This document shows positions 1 to 8,449 of a DNA stretch of 64,000 nt, one piece after another. Source of the DNA: Maribellus maritimus. Its GTDB lineage: Bacteria > Bacteroidota > Bacteroidia > Bacteroidales > Prolixibacteraceae. Under the pieces are notes generated by a model, which saw nothing but the letters and a program-made list of their open reading frames with translations, ran no database searches and had not been told where the DNA came from. The DNA is taken from positions 248,001 to 312,000 of the forward strand of contig NZ_JAIKLE010000001.1 in the NCBI RefSeq assembly GCF_022267315.1, read 5' to 3'. Made by a program: the position numbers and the translations under genes. Numbering within the stretch: the first letter of the stretch is position 1; each line of letters starts with the position of its first letter.

Positions 1-186
1 ATTAAGAACAATCAATACTTCTACAGGATAATCAGGGGTTTTACAGGCGGAAAGTGACACCAGCGTTTGCAAGATATCCGGTTCATTATAACAGGGAATT
101 ACTACAATCAGCTTTGTCCCCGCTTTAGGCGAGTTCCCGATTAAAGATTTCTTATCCTGTTTCAAAAGATATTTTTCTGCAAACAT
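1..186 (-). CDS. Glycosyltransferase family 2, N-terminal fragment
   Basis: The 62 visible codons run from an ATG at 186 off the left edge of the window. After a short polar N-terminus the translation has a hydrophobic beta strand followed by the signature VVIPCYNEPD and, later, VEVLIVLN. This is the start of a GT-A fold family 2 glycosyltransferase, in which this first strand binds the nucleotide-sugar donor. The DxD motif and acceptor-binding part lie outside the window, so the sugar and acceptor are unknown. It is downstream of the OmpH-like gene on the same strand but separated from it by a strong terminator, so it probably has its own promoter. Confidence 0.75.
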   Translation of the reverse strand, partial: MFAEKYLLKQDKKSLIGNSPKAGTKLIVVIPCYNEPDILQTLVSLSACKTPDYPVEVLIVLN

Positions 187-228
187 TATCAGACAATTTC
201 AATACAAAACTAACTAAACGGGCAAAAA

Positions 229-252
229 AAATCCGGGAAAATTCCCGGATTT
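229..252 (-). terminator. Intrinsic terminator after the OmpH-like gene
   Basis: AAATCCGGGAA and TTCCCGGATTT form an 11-bp inverted repeat. Read on the minus strand it is followed directly by a run of T (the A-run at 224-231), as expected for a Rho-independent terminator 22 bases past the stop at 275. Confidence 0.8.
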
Positions 253-274
253 AATAAAAATATGTATTAATATT

Positions 275-877
275 TTATTCTTTTGCCTTTGAATATCTTT
301 CATTTAAAGCTTTCAAAACATCAGCGGTAAGGTTGTTCGCCTCATCACCTACTAAAATATTTGAAGCACTAAAAATATAATCGTATTTTTTTTGAGCATT
401 TATAATTTCAATATAGCCCATCAAACTGTCCAGTAACTGTTGATTGTTATTGGTTTGCAATTCGGCCAGTTTTGTCGATAACTCCTGATCCAGTTTTTGG
501 ATTTCCTGCTCTTTTCCCAACAAACGATCGCGCTCCTGTATTGCCCTTTGTTCAGTTAAAAAACCTCCGCGCTGAACTTTTTCCTGAAAAGCTGCAGCTT
601 CTTTTTCAAAAGATTGTCTCTTCGTTCCATACTCACTGGTGTAAGCTTCCTGTTTTTTTGAGAAATCGTCATGCAGATCCTGTGCTAAGTCATAATTTAA
701 AAGAACAGAGTCAGCTTTTACGTAAGCAATTTTCAAACCTCCTCCTGATTCAGATTTGCCAACATTTGTTTCTGCAATCTCAGGGCTGTTGCCTCCTGAA
801 CCGGTAAAGTGAAGTACATACAAAACAGCTACTGCTACAAAAAGTACAATGCTTACGATTAATGATGTTCCTTTCAT
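275..877 (-). CDS. OmpH/Skp-family periplasmic coiled-coil protein
   Basis: A 200-residue protein with an N-terminal hydrophobic segment (about residues 6-24) that could be an uncleaved anchor or signal peptide. The rest fits the OmpH/Skp family: a start strand (KIAYVKADSVLLNYD), a long charged helical hairpin with heptad character (about residues 65-160), and a C-terminal strand ending in YDYIFSASNILVGDEANNLT. Skp-like chaperones hold unfolded outer-membrane proteins in the periplasm. Bacteroidota carry several OmpH paralogues, so chaperone function is inferred from family. It is a single-gene unit closed by its own terminator. Confidence 0.8.
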   Translation of the reverse strand: MKGTSLIVSIVLFVAVAVLYVLHFTGSGGNSPEIAETNVGKSESGGGLKIAYVKADSVLLNYDLAQDLHDDFSKKQEAYTSEYGTKRQSFEKEAAAFQEKVQRGGFLTEQRAIQERDRLLGKEQEIQKLDQELSTKLAELQTNNNQQLLDSLMGYIEIINAQKKYDYIFSASNILVGDEANNLTADVLKALNERYSKAKE

Positions 878-1107
878 TCTTTAACAATTTTAAAGTGTAA
901 AAATAAAGTTTGACAAAGATAATTTTTTAGATGAAAACGAATAACTGAATTTACTACTTTTTTTACTTCATTATAAATCAACTTATTTCAAAAAAAACCT
1001 GCATTAAATCATAAGTTTATGCTGATAAACATCATTGAAAAAAGCACGTTTGCGGTAGTATTTTTACGTCAACAACTATTTCTATTTCAAACGACTTAAA
1101 ATTTATA

Positions 1108-2019
1108 ATGTTGAATAAGTTAATTGCGAACATGCTGCCTTATATGCCCAAAAAACTGGTCTGGGTATTTTCAAAAAGGTATATCGCTGGTGAAACAATC
1201 GAAGAAGGCCTTTTAGCTTCAAAATTACTCAATGCGAAAAATATTGAAGTAACAGTTGATTTGCTTGGCGAATTTATTGAAACACTAGAAGAGGCGGAGC
1301 AGAATAAAGACTACTACATTAAAATTATTGACGAATTTACCAGTGAAGGAATAAAAGGTAGTTTTTCGTTAAAACCGACTATGTTTGGTTTACTTATTAA
1401 CGCCGAGGCCTGTTATAATTATGTACATGAAGTTGTAAAACATGCAGCTGAAAAAAATTCATTTGTGAGAATCGACATGGAAGACTCGCAATGTGTCGAT
1501 ATGGAAATAGAAATTTTCAGGAAACTCCGGACCAAATTTCCCAAAAATGTGGGGTTGGTATTGCAGGCTTACCTGAAACGAACTTTGGCTGACATAAAAG
1601 GCCTGCAAGATTTAAACACGGACGAAAATCCGATAAATTTCAGACTCTGTAAAGGAATATATGTTGAACCCGCAAAAATTGCGTTTAAAGATTACCAGGA
1701 AGTTAGGGAACATTTTCTCGAAGATCTGGAATATATGCTACAGAATAATATGTATGCAGCCATTGCCACCCATGATAAATTCCTGATTGAAAACGCAAAC
1801 AAACTATTGGAAAAATACAAAACGCCCAAAAACAGGTACGAATTTCAGATGCTTTATGGTGTGACTCCTGAATTACGTCAGTCGATTGTAGATCAGGGAC
1901 ATTTAATGAGGGTTTACGTACCTTTTGGAAAGCATTGGTTTGGATATTCCACACGCAGGCTAAAAGAGAACCCAAAAATGGCGAACCATATAATTAAGGC
2001 AATCTTTATAAGGGGGTAG
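1108..2019 (+). CDS. Proline dehydrogenase (PRODH domain)
   Basis: A 303-residue FAD enzyme of the proline dehydrogenase family, which oxidises L-proline to pyrroline-5-carboxylate. Visible family motifs in order are VRIDMED, LQAYLKRT, FRLCKGIY, ATHD, EFQMLYG, RVYVPFG and the C-terminal WFGYSTRRLKE, which contains the arginines that bind the proline carboxylate. The length matches the monofunctional enzyme. There is no fused or neighbouring pyrroline-5-carboxylate dehydrogenase in the window, unlike bifunctional PutA. Start ATG at 1108 gives a normal N-terminus. It is monocistronic and ends at a bidirectional terminator shared with the convergent nitroreductase. Confidence 0.9.
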   Translation: MLNKLIANMLPYMPKKLVWVFSKRYIAGETIEEGLLASKLLNAKNIEVTVDLLGEFIETLEEAEQNKDYYIKIIDEFTSEGIKGSFSLKPTMFGLLINAEACYNYVHEVVKHAAEKNSFVRIDMEDSQCVDMEIEIFRKLRTKFPKNVGLVLQAYLKRTLADIKGLQDLNTDENPINFRLCKGIYVEPAKIAFKDYQEVREHFLEDLEYMLQNNMYAAIATHDKFLIENANKLLEKYKTPKNRYEFQMLYGVTPELRQSIVDQGHLMRVYVPFGKHWFGYSTRRLKENPKMANHIIKAIFIRG

Positions 2020-2041
2020 TATATTTTGGGAGTTAAACTAT

Positions 2042-2068
2042 AAAAGGATGGCTTTTGCCATCCTTTTT
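2042..2068. terminator. Bidirectional intrinsic terminator
   Basis: AAAGGATGGC and GCCATCCTTT pair around a TTTT loop, with A residues on the left and a T-run on the right. It lies between the convergent proline dehydrogenase and nitroreductase genes and can serve both strands. Confidence 0.85.
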
Positions 2069-2071
2069 CAT

Positions 2072-2644
2072 TTACAATTTTTTGTATATTATTTCTTTTG
2101 CCGGTCGTTTCGGCACATGATGAGCGCCATTTTCATCGCGCCAGTATTTTACATCATTTTCCTGCATCTCTTCTAAAACAATTTCTTCTGCCGGTTTCCC
2201 CAAAGCAATAATCCACAGTATCTCCAAATGTTCCGGTAATTCAAGTAACTTGGCAACCCTGCCTTTGTTTACCGAGCCAATAATACATCCACCAAAGCCA
2301 TCTTCTACGGCACCAAGTAAAATATTTTGCATGGCCAGACCATCGTCACAAAAATAATTTGCAGCCAGTGATTTGTCGTTTAAAACGATAATATATGCAA
2401 CAGGTCTTTCGTTTTCCGCCGGGCCTTTCCAATTGGACAAATAGCCAGCCCATCCAAGATTTGGAAAGATCTGCTCATTTATCTTTTCGTTGGTTGAAAT
2501 TAAATATTTGAGTGGCTGCATGTTTCTCCCGCTGGCTGAAAAGCGAGCCAATTCAATCCAGTTTTTTAAATTTTCTTCCGGAATTTTAAAAGAAAAGTCA
2601 AAGCGACGGTAACTGCGGTTTTTAATTATAAGGTCTCGTAGCAT
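2072..2644 (-). CDS. Nitroreductase-family FMN oxidoreductase
   Basis: A 190-residue protein opening with the nitroreductase signature (NRSYRRFD, then ARFSASGRNMQPLKY, the phosphate-binding part for FMN). A central GLAMQNILLGAVEDGFGGCIIG segment follows, typical of the dimer core, and then a late ALGKPAEE. Members reduce nitro groups, quinones or enones with NAD(P)H. The physiological substrate cannot be read from sequence. It is single-gene and convergent with proline dehydrogenase. Its upstream side faces the inverted-repeat element at 2718-2803. Confidence 0.88.
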   Translation of the reverse strand: MLRDLIIKNRSYRRFDFSFKIPEENLKNWIELARFSASGRNMQPLKYLISTNEKINEQIFPNLGWAGYLSNWKGPAENERPVAYIIVLNDKSLAANYFCDDGLAMQNILLGAVEDGFGGCIIGSVNKGRVAKLLELPEHLEILWIIALGKPAEEIVLEEMQENDVKYWRDENGAHHVPKRPAKEIIYKKL

Positions 2645-2717
2645 TTTTACTGATTTTTAGTAAAGAATATCAAAATAAAACTTCGAAAAACGTAAAGTTA
2701 TTTTAATTTTACTTCAG

Positions 2718-2803
2718 AAAAAAAGGATAAAGCCGACAGTTAAACAAAATTGCTGACCAAACTTAACCACTTAGAAAGTTTAACTATGCTCTATCCTTTT
2801 TCC
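2718..2803. repeat. Imperfect ~86-bp inverted repeat, MITE-like or structured element
   Basis: The left arm (2720-2745) begins AAAAAGGATAAAGC and ends AGTTAAAC. The right arm (2778-2801) is GTTTAAC...GAGC-like and ends ATCCTTTTT. They pair along 24-26 bases with a few mismatches and a 2-base bulge, around a loop of about 32 bases. It lies between two divergent genes, so it is not a terminator of an adjacent gene. No open reading frame is inside. A non-autonomous mobile palindrome or a regulatory structure are both possible. Confidence 0.55.
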
Positions 2804-2870
2804 TTAAACGCCATTTCCAAACATCTATTGTATTCAATTCCAAATAATCCGATTAATTCGAATTTATTTT

Positions 2871-2910
2871 TAGTTTTGTAGAACAGAACAGAACACCAAC
2901 TATTCTGTTT
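2871..2910 (+). promoter_or_regulatory. Regulator promoter with AGAACAGAACA operator-like repeat
   Basis: TAGTTTTG (2871-2878) matches the Bacteroidota -7 element TAnnTTTG. Directly downstream, GAACAGAACAGAAC (2881-2894) and the inverted partner TTCTGTT (2903-2909) overlap the expected transcription start. The same AGAACAGAAC word recurs at the xylB promoter (3993-4002), which suggests autoregulation by the neighbouring GntR-type protein. No clear -33 element is seen. Confidence 0.55.
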
Positions 2911-2929
2911 CAAAATTTAAATTCTGCAA

Positions 2930-3925
2930 ATGAGCAAATTCAAATTTACAGTCGACGACAATTCAAACGTTTTAAAATTTCAACAGTTGGTAGATTGGAT
3001 CGTTGATTCAATCAGCCGAAACCAATTAAAACAAGGCGAAATGTTACCTTCTGTTAATCAAATTATGAGGGAGTCACAACTCTCACGCGATACTGTTTTT
3101 AAAGCCTATGCAGAATTAAAAAAGCGTGGAATTGTAGAATCGGTGCCCAACCGCGGATATTTTGTGACCAAAAATATAACCAAAGTCTTTCTGTTTCTTG
3201 ACACTTTCAAAGCATACAAAGAAGTTCTTTACGGATCATTTCTGAAACACCTTCCCAAAAACATCAGCGTTGATTTGCATTTTCATCATTATAATATTGG
3301 CGTTTTTGAAAAAATCATCAACGAAAGTCTGGGAAAATACAGCAAATACATTGTCATGAACTTCGACTCGCCAAAAGTTCCGGGAATTATAAAAAGAATC
3401 CCTAAAGAACATTTATTAATTATCGACTGGAAAATACACTCAACATCCTCCTTGTCATTTGTTTATCAAAATTTCGGCAATCCTGTTTATAAATGTCTTG
3501 AGCAAAACATATCCCAAATATCAAAATATAACGAGTTCACTTTTTTCTACCCTCCGTTTACTTATCATCCAAAAATCACAATCGATTATTTCAAAAAATT
3601 TTGTACTGCTTATCAAATAAAACACGAATTGATTTTTGAACCGGAGCAATTTAAAATCAAAAAAGGAGGATTATATTTTTTAGTGAGCGACCGTACACTA
3701 GCTGGTTTTCTTGACCAATGTGCTGAAAAAGGATTTGAACCCGGGCGGGAAGTTGGCGTTATTTCATATAACGAGACTCCCATGAAAAAATATGTAAAAA
3801 ACGGAATTTCTGTTATTTCCACTGATTTTGAGCAAATGGGGAAAAAAGCAGCTGAATTTGTAAGCTCGGGAGAAAAAGTACAGTTTGAAGTTCCTACGAC
3901 ACTAAAATTGCGATCCTCTGTCTGA
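2930..3925 (+). CDS. GntR-type regulator with sugar-binding domain (XylR-like)
   Basis: A 331-residue protein. Residues about 15-80 form a GntR winged helix (LPSVNQIMRESQLSRDTVFKAYAELKKRGIVES, then a wing ending NRGYFV). The remainder (about 85-330) resembles a periplasmic-binding-protein/LacI-type effector domain, ending in a GVISYNETPM...ISVISTDF...MGKKAAEF pattern. This combination is common in Bacteroidota sugar regulators. It lies 113 bases upstream of xylB on the same strand, and both promoters carry the same operator-like motif. Control of the xylose operon, with xylose or xylulose as effector, is therefore inferred. Whether it represses or activates is not shown by the sequence, though the motif position downstream of the -7 box favours repression. 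Confidence 0.82.
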   Translation: MSKFKFTVDDNSNVLKFQQLVDWIVDSISRNQLKQGEMLPSVNQIMRESQLSRDTVFKAYAELKKRGIVESVPNRGYFVTKNITKVFLFLDTFKAYKEVLYGSFLKHLPKNISVDLHFHHYNIGVFEKIINESLGKYSKYIVMNFDSPKVPGIIKRIPKEHLLIIDWKIHSTSSLSFVYQNFGNPVYKCLEQNISQISKYNEFTFFYPPFTYHPKITIDYFKKFCTAYQIKHELIFEPEQFKIKKGGLYFLVSDRTLAGFLDQCAEKGFEPGREVGVISYNETPMKKYVKNGISVISTDFEQMGKKAAEFVSSGEKVQFEVPTTLKLRSSV

Positions 3926-3951
3926 AGTGTTAAAGAACATATTTTTAAAAT

Positions 3952-4010
3952 TTTGAAACCTTCAGTTTTGAACGTAATTTTGCAAACATACCAGAACAGA
4001 ACAGTTCAAC
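3952..4010 (+). promoter_or_regulatory. xyl operon promoter with operator
   Basis: TTTG at 3952-3955 and TAATTTTG at 3975-3982 are spaced as in Bacteroidota -33/-7 promoters (19 bases between). AGAACAGAACAGTTC (3993-4007) follows and repeats the motif of the regulator's own promoter. It also contains an imperfect dyad GAAC-A-GTTC. Confidence 0.65.
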
Positions 4011-4038
4011 TTAAATTATAAATATAACACGTTTAAAA

Positions 4039-5523
4039 ATGTATTTACTTGGATTCGATATTGGAAGTTCTTCGGTAAAAGTTTCCTTAATTGAAGGTGA
4101 AAGCGGGAATTGTATTGCCTCTTCGTTTTACCCGAAACAGGAAATGAAAATAACCGCGCATCAGGCAGGATGGGCAGAACAGGAACCGGAACTATGGTGG
4201 ACTAACCTTAAAATGGCGTTAAAAGATGTGTTAAACGAATCCGGAGTAAATACTAAAAATATTCTGTCAATTGGTATTTCTTATCAAATGCACGGTTTGG
4301 TGATGGTTGATAAAAACCTTCAGGTTTTGCGACCTTCCATTATTTGGTGCGACAGCCGGGCAGCTTCAATTGGCGATAAAGCTTTTGAAGAAATCGGAGC
4401 GCAACGCTGTCTCACGAATTTGCTGAATTCGCCGGGAAATTTTACGGCTTCAAAATTAAAATGGGTAAAAGAAAATGAACCGGAATTGTTTGAAAAACTT
4501 TATAAGATTATGCTTCCGGGCGATTACATCGCAATGAAACTGACAGGTATTCCACAAACTACCGTTAGCGGACTATCAGAAGGTATTATGTGGAATTTTA
4601 AAGAAAATTCGCTCGCCAGCGTTCTTTTTCAGCAGTACGGTTTCTCGTCTGATATTATTCCGGAAATCGTCCCTTCATTCGCAGTTCAGGGACAACTCTC
4701 CCAAAAAGCTGCTTCTGAGCTCGGGCTTTCATCAAAAACTACAGTAAGTTATCGGGCAGGAGACCAACCCAATAACGCACTTTCGTTAAACGTACTGAAT
4801 CCAGGCGAAATTGCTACAACAGCCGGAACTTCCGGCGTAGTTTATGGTGTCAGCGACGAAATAAAATACGATCCGGAATCACGGGTAAATACGTTTGCAC
4901 ATGTTAATCATTCTCTTGAAAATCCTCGTTTGGGCGTTCTGCTTTGTATAAACGGAACAGGCATTTTGAATGCGTGGTTAAAAAGAATAATTGGAGAAAA
5001 TCTTTCCTATGAAGAGATGAACAAGCTGGCCACTAACATCCCAATTGGCTCAGAAGGTATTTCAATTCTTCCTTTTGGAAACGGCTCGGAACGGGTCCTG
5101 AACAATAAAAATATTTCTTCAATTTTCAGCGGGATAAACTTTAACATTCACCAAAAAGGACATTTACTGAGAGCCGCGCAGGAAGGCATTGTTTTCTCTT
5201 TTAAATACGGAATGGAGATTATGCAAAATATAGGCATTGATGCAAAAATTATCCGTGCCGGTAAAGCCAATATGTTTTCAAGTCCTGTTTTCAGGGAAAC
5301 ACTGGCCGCAATTTCAGGTGCAACTATCGAACTTTATAATACAGATGGTTCTGTTGGTGCAGCGCGGGGAGCCGGTATTGGTTCCGGGTTTTACAAAAAT
5401 TTTGATGAAGCTTTTAATAATCTAACAAAACTCGACATTGTTGAACCAGATATTTCAAAAAAAGCGCAATACGAAGCTGCTTATGAAACATGGAAGCTTC
5501 AGCTCAAAAAAGCAATCAGTTAA
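4039..5523 (+). CDS. xylB: Xylulokinase
   Basis: A 494-residue FGGY-family sugar kinase that phosphorylates D-xylulose to xylulose 5-phosphate in the cytoplasm. Seen features are the N-terminal phosphate-binding strand (LLGFDIGSSSVKVSL), the QMHG motif typical of xylulokinases, IIWCDSRA, the AGDQPNNAL hinge and a C-terminal SVGAARGAGIGSG near the ATP site. Length is normal for XylB. It is the first gene of xylB-xylA-xylE, with an 83-base gap to xylA. Neighbouring xylose isomerase makes the substrate assignment strong. Confidence 0.95.
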   Translation: MYLLGFDIGSSSVKVSLIEGESGNCIASSFYPKQEMKITAHQAGWAEQEPELWWTNLKMALKDVLNESGVNTKNILSIGISYQMHGLVMVDKNLQVLRPSIIWCDSRAASIGDKAFEEIGAQRCLTNLLNSPGNFTASKLKWVKENEPELFEKLYKIMLPGDYIAMKLTGIPQTTVSGLSEGIMWNFKENSLASVLFQQYGFSSDIIPEIVPSFAVQGQLSQKAASELGLSSKTTVSYRAGDQPNNALSLNVLNPGEIATTAGTSGVVYGVSDEIKYDPESRVNTFAHVNHSLENPRLGVLLCINGTGILNAWLKRIIGENLSYEEMNKLATNIPIGSEGISILPFGNGSERVLNNKNISSIFSGINFNIHQKGHLLRAAQEGIVFSFKYGMEIMQNIGIDAKIIRAGKANMFSSPVFRETLAAISGATIELYNTDGSVGAARGAGIGSGFYKNFDEAFNNLTKLDIVEPDISKKAQYEAAYETWKLQLKKAIS

Positions 5524-5606
5524 AATAATCACATAATTATCTGCAATAATAAATTACCCGGTGGTAATTTTCAAAACAAAAATAATAACTCATAAAATAA
5601 TTTATC

Positions 5607-6932
5607 ATGGAAGTATTAAAAGGAAACAAAGAGTATTTTAAAGGAATTGATCAGGTAAAATATGAAGGCCCGGAATCCAGAAATCCGCTGGCTTTTAAAT
5701 GGTACGATGAAAACAAAGTGGTTGCAGGAAAAACCATGAAAGAACATTTGCGTTTTGCAGTGGCCTATTGGCACACCTTCTGCGGAACAGGAGAAGATCC
5801 CTTTGGTCCGGGAACGCAAATTTTTCCATGGGACGGAACGACTGACAAACTGGACGCAGCGAAAGAAAGAATGGATGCCGCATTTGAATTCATAACAAAA
5901 ATGAATATTCCGTTTTATTGTTTTCATGATACCGATGTTGTGGGAGACGGGTCTGTTTTTGAAATCGAAAAAAGACTGGAGACCATGATTGAAGTTGCAA
6001 AAGAAAAACAGGACGCTTCCGGAGTAAAACTTCTGTGGGGGACAGCCAATGTTTTCAGCAACCCGCGTTACATGAACGGAGCTGCTACAAACCCTGACTT
6101 TAATGTGCTTTCCAATGTCGCTGTTCAAATTAAAAATGCGATCGATGCAACCATTGCTTTAGGCGGAACAAATTATGTTTTCTGGGGTGGACGTGAAGGT
6201 TATATGACATTGCACAATACCGACACCAAACGCGAATTGGCACATTTGGGACAATTTCTGAGAATGGCTCGTGATTACGGTCGGAAACAAGGCTTCAACG
6301 GAACTTACCTCATTGAACCAAAACCGATGGAACCAACAAAACATCAGTATGACTATGATGCGCAAACAGTAATCGGATTCCTGAAAGCCAACGGTTTGGA
6401 AAACGATTTCAAACTAAATATTGAAGTAAATCATGCAACGCTCGCCGGGCACACATTTGCACATGACCTAAGAATGGCTGCCGATGCAGGATTGTTGGGT
6501 TCAATTGATGCAAATAAAGGTGACTACCAGAACGGATGGGACACGGACGAATTCCCTACAAATATATACGAAGTTACTGAAGCGATGCTCGAAATTATAC
6601 AAGCCGGAGGTTTTACAAACGGAGGTATAAATTTTGATGCAAAAACCCGCAGAAACTCTACCGATTTGGAAGATATCTTTATTGCCCATGTCTCCGGGAT
6701 GGACATTTTTGCCCGTTCATTAATTATTGCCGACAAGATATTGAGTGATTCAAATTACCTGGAGATGCGCAAAAAACGTTACGCATCGTTCGACGGTGGT
6801 AAAGGTGCCGACTTTGAAAATGGAAAATTATCGATTGAAGATTTACGCGAAATTGCAAAAGAAGTTGGTGAGCCAAAACAAATCAGCGGCAAACAGGAAC
6901 TGCTCGAACAACTTATCAACTGGTACATTTAA
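5607..6932 (+). CDS. xylA: Xylose isomerase
   Basis: A 441-residue class II xylose isomerase converting D-xylose to D-xylulose. Visible catalytic signatures are FHDTDV (catalytic His near residue 107), the metal-binding [30 protein letters not shown] and [20 protein letters not shown]. The length and the extended N-terminus are those of the class II enzymes found in Bacteroidota. Its TAA stop overlaps the ATG of the transporter gene by one base (TAATG), which points to translational coupling. Part of the xylB-xylA-xylE operon. Confidence 0.97.
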   Translation: MEVLKGNKEYFKGIDQVKYEGPESRNPLAFKWYDENKVVAGKTMKEHLRFAVAYWHTFCGTGEDPFGPGTQIFPWDGTTDKLDAAKERMDAAFEFITKMNIPFYCFHDTDVVGDGSVFEIEKRLETMIEVAKEKQDASGVKLLWGTANVFSNPRYMNGAATNPDFNVLSNVAVQIKNAIDATIALGGTNYVFWGGREGYMTLHNTDTKRELAHLGQFLRMARDYGRKQGFNGTYLIEPKPMEPTKHQYDYDAQTVIGFLKANGLENDFKLNIEVNHATLAGHTFAHDLRMAADAGLLGSIDANKGDYQNGWDTDEFPTNIYEVTEAMLEIIQAGGFTNGGINFDAKTRRNSTDLEDIFIAHVSGMDIFARSLIIADKILSDSNYLEMRKKRYASFDGGKGADFENGKLSIEDLREIAKEVGEPKQISGKQELLEQLINWYI

Positions 6933-8338
6933 TGAAAGATAGAAATTCATTTTATATTACTCTTATAACGATAGTGGCCACTTTAGGTGGCCTTTTATTT
7001 GGTTACGACACAGCTGTTATTTCAGGAGCTGAAAAATCTATTCAGTCATTTCTGATTGACAGTATGGGATTAAGTTCTCTTGTTCATGGAGCTACCATAT
7101 CAAGTGCACTAATAGGCTGTATTATTGGCGGAAGCATTTCAGGTATTCTGGCATCTAAACTGGGACGTAGAAATACACTTTTCCTGGCTTCAGGGTTGTT
7201 CTTTGTTTCTGCACTGGGTTCGGGAAATCCGGAGTTTCTTTTTTTTACCAAAGGAGAACCTTCGCTGTCTTTACTTTTTATGTTTAACTTTTATCGCATT
7301 TTAGGAGGAATTGGTGTTGGACTGGCATCTGCGGTAAGCCCAATGTATATTGGAGAAATTGCTCCTGCTGACATTCGTGGAAGATTGGTTTCATTGAATC
7401 AGTTTGCAATAATCTTTGGAATGCTGGTGGTATATTTCGTAAACTGGGGAATTGCCAACGGGCAATCTCTGGAATGGATTAATAATACTGGTTGGAGAAG
7501 AATGTTTACTTCAGAAGCTATTCCGGCAGCGTTGTTTGGAATTCTGCTCTTTTTTGTACCGGAAACTCCTCGCTACCTTGCTATAAAAAACAAAGATGAA
7601 GAAGCTTTAAAAATTCTTACTAAGATAAATGGACCTGATATTGCAAAAGAAATTTTTACTGATATAAAAAACAGCGTTAAAAAATCTTCAGCCAAACTTC
7701 TTTCTTACGGGAAAGTAGTTATTATTATCGGAATTTTGCTTTCTGTTTTTCAACAATTTGTTGGAATAAATGTAGCCTTGTATTATGCACCACGCATTTT
7801 TGAAAGTATGGGTGCGGGGAAAGATGCTTCGATGCTGCAAACCGTTGTTATGGGTTTGGTAAATGTAATTTTCACGGTTGTTGCTATTGTAACCGTCGAC
7901 AAATGGGGAAGAAAACCCTTGTTAATGATTGGCTCGGTCGGTATGGCAATAGGAATGATTGCAATAGGGACGCTGGCCTTTCTTAAAATTATCGGAATAA
8001 GCACTTTGATTTTTATAATTATTTATACAGCTTCATTTATGATGTCATGGGGACCAATTTGCTGGGTTCTGATTTCAGAATTATTTCCAAATAAAATACG
8101 GGGAAAGGCTGTTGCTGTTGCTGTTGCTGCACAGTGGGCAGCCAATTATTTCATTTCTTCAACTTACCCGGCAATGATGGAATTTAGCAGCGGGTTGACT
8201 TATTGGTTTTACGGTTTGATGAGTATTATTTCTTTACTTTTTGTATGGAAAATGGTTCCTGAGACCAAAGGAAAAACATTGGAGGAAATGGAAAATTTAT
8301 GGAGTATAAATGGTAAGAAATATAAAGTTCTCAAATAA
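6932..8338 (+). CDS. xylE: D-xylose:H+ symporter, MFS sugar porter
   Basis: A 468-residue, twelve-helix major facilitator of the sugar-porter family in the inner membrane. Diagnostic motifs are GGLLFGYDTAVISG in helix 1, SKLGRR in the first cytoplasmic loop, PMYIGEIAPADIRGRLVS after helix 4, VPETPRYL at the end of helix 6, QQFVGINVALYYAP in helix 7, DKWGRKP, and PETKGKTLEEME at the C-terminus. Position directly after xylA, sharing one base with its stop codon, makes xylose the likely substrate. It is the last gene before the operon terminator. Confidence 0.93.
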   Translation: MKDRNSFYITLITIVATLGGLLFGYDTAVISGAEKSIQSFLIDSMGLSSLVHGATISSALIGCIIGGSISGILASKLGRRNTLFLASGLFFVSALGSGNPEFLFFTKGEPSLSLLFMFNFYRILGGIGVGLASAVSPMYIGEIAPADIRGRLVSLNQFAIIFGMLVVYFVNWGIANGQSLEWINNTGWRRMFTSEAIPAALFGILLFFVPETPRYLAIKNKDEEALKILTKINGPDIAKEIFTDIKNSVKKSSAKLLSYGKVVIIIGILLSVFQQFVGINVALYYAPRIFESMGAGKDASMLQTVVMGLVNVIFTVVAIVTVDKWGRKPLLMIGSVGMAIGMIAIGTLAFLKIIGISTLIFIIIYTASFMMSWGPICWVLISELFPNKIRGKAVAVAVAAQWAANYFISSTYPAMMEFSSGLTYWFYGLMSIISLLFVWKMVPETKGKTLEEMENLWSINGKKYKVLK

Positions 8339-8417
8339 ATTTTGAAAACCGAAATACAGCGAGCGATAACGAAAAAAATGATATTATTTTACAAAATGTG
8401 TAAATAAAAAATACTGA

Positions 8418-8449
8418 GGGTTTAGCTATTTATAGCTGGACCCTTTTTT
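8418..8449 (+). terminator. xyl operon terminator overlapping the kinase 3' end
   Basis: A 12-bp stem (GGGTTTAGCTAT paired with ATAGCTGGACCC, two G-U pairs) is followed by TTTTTT on the plus strand. The hairpin lies over the last codons and stop of the convergent histidine kinase gene. One sequence therefore serves as coding DNA on one strand and terminator on the other. Confidence 0.8.

Noticed and set aside
5616-6128. 170-aa minus-strand open frame inside xylA
   Set aside because: Shadow of strongly conserved xylA. Cys/Phe/Ser-rich content and no recognisable features.
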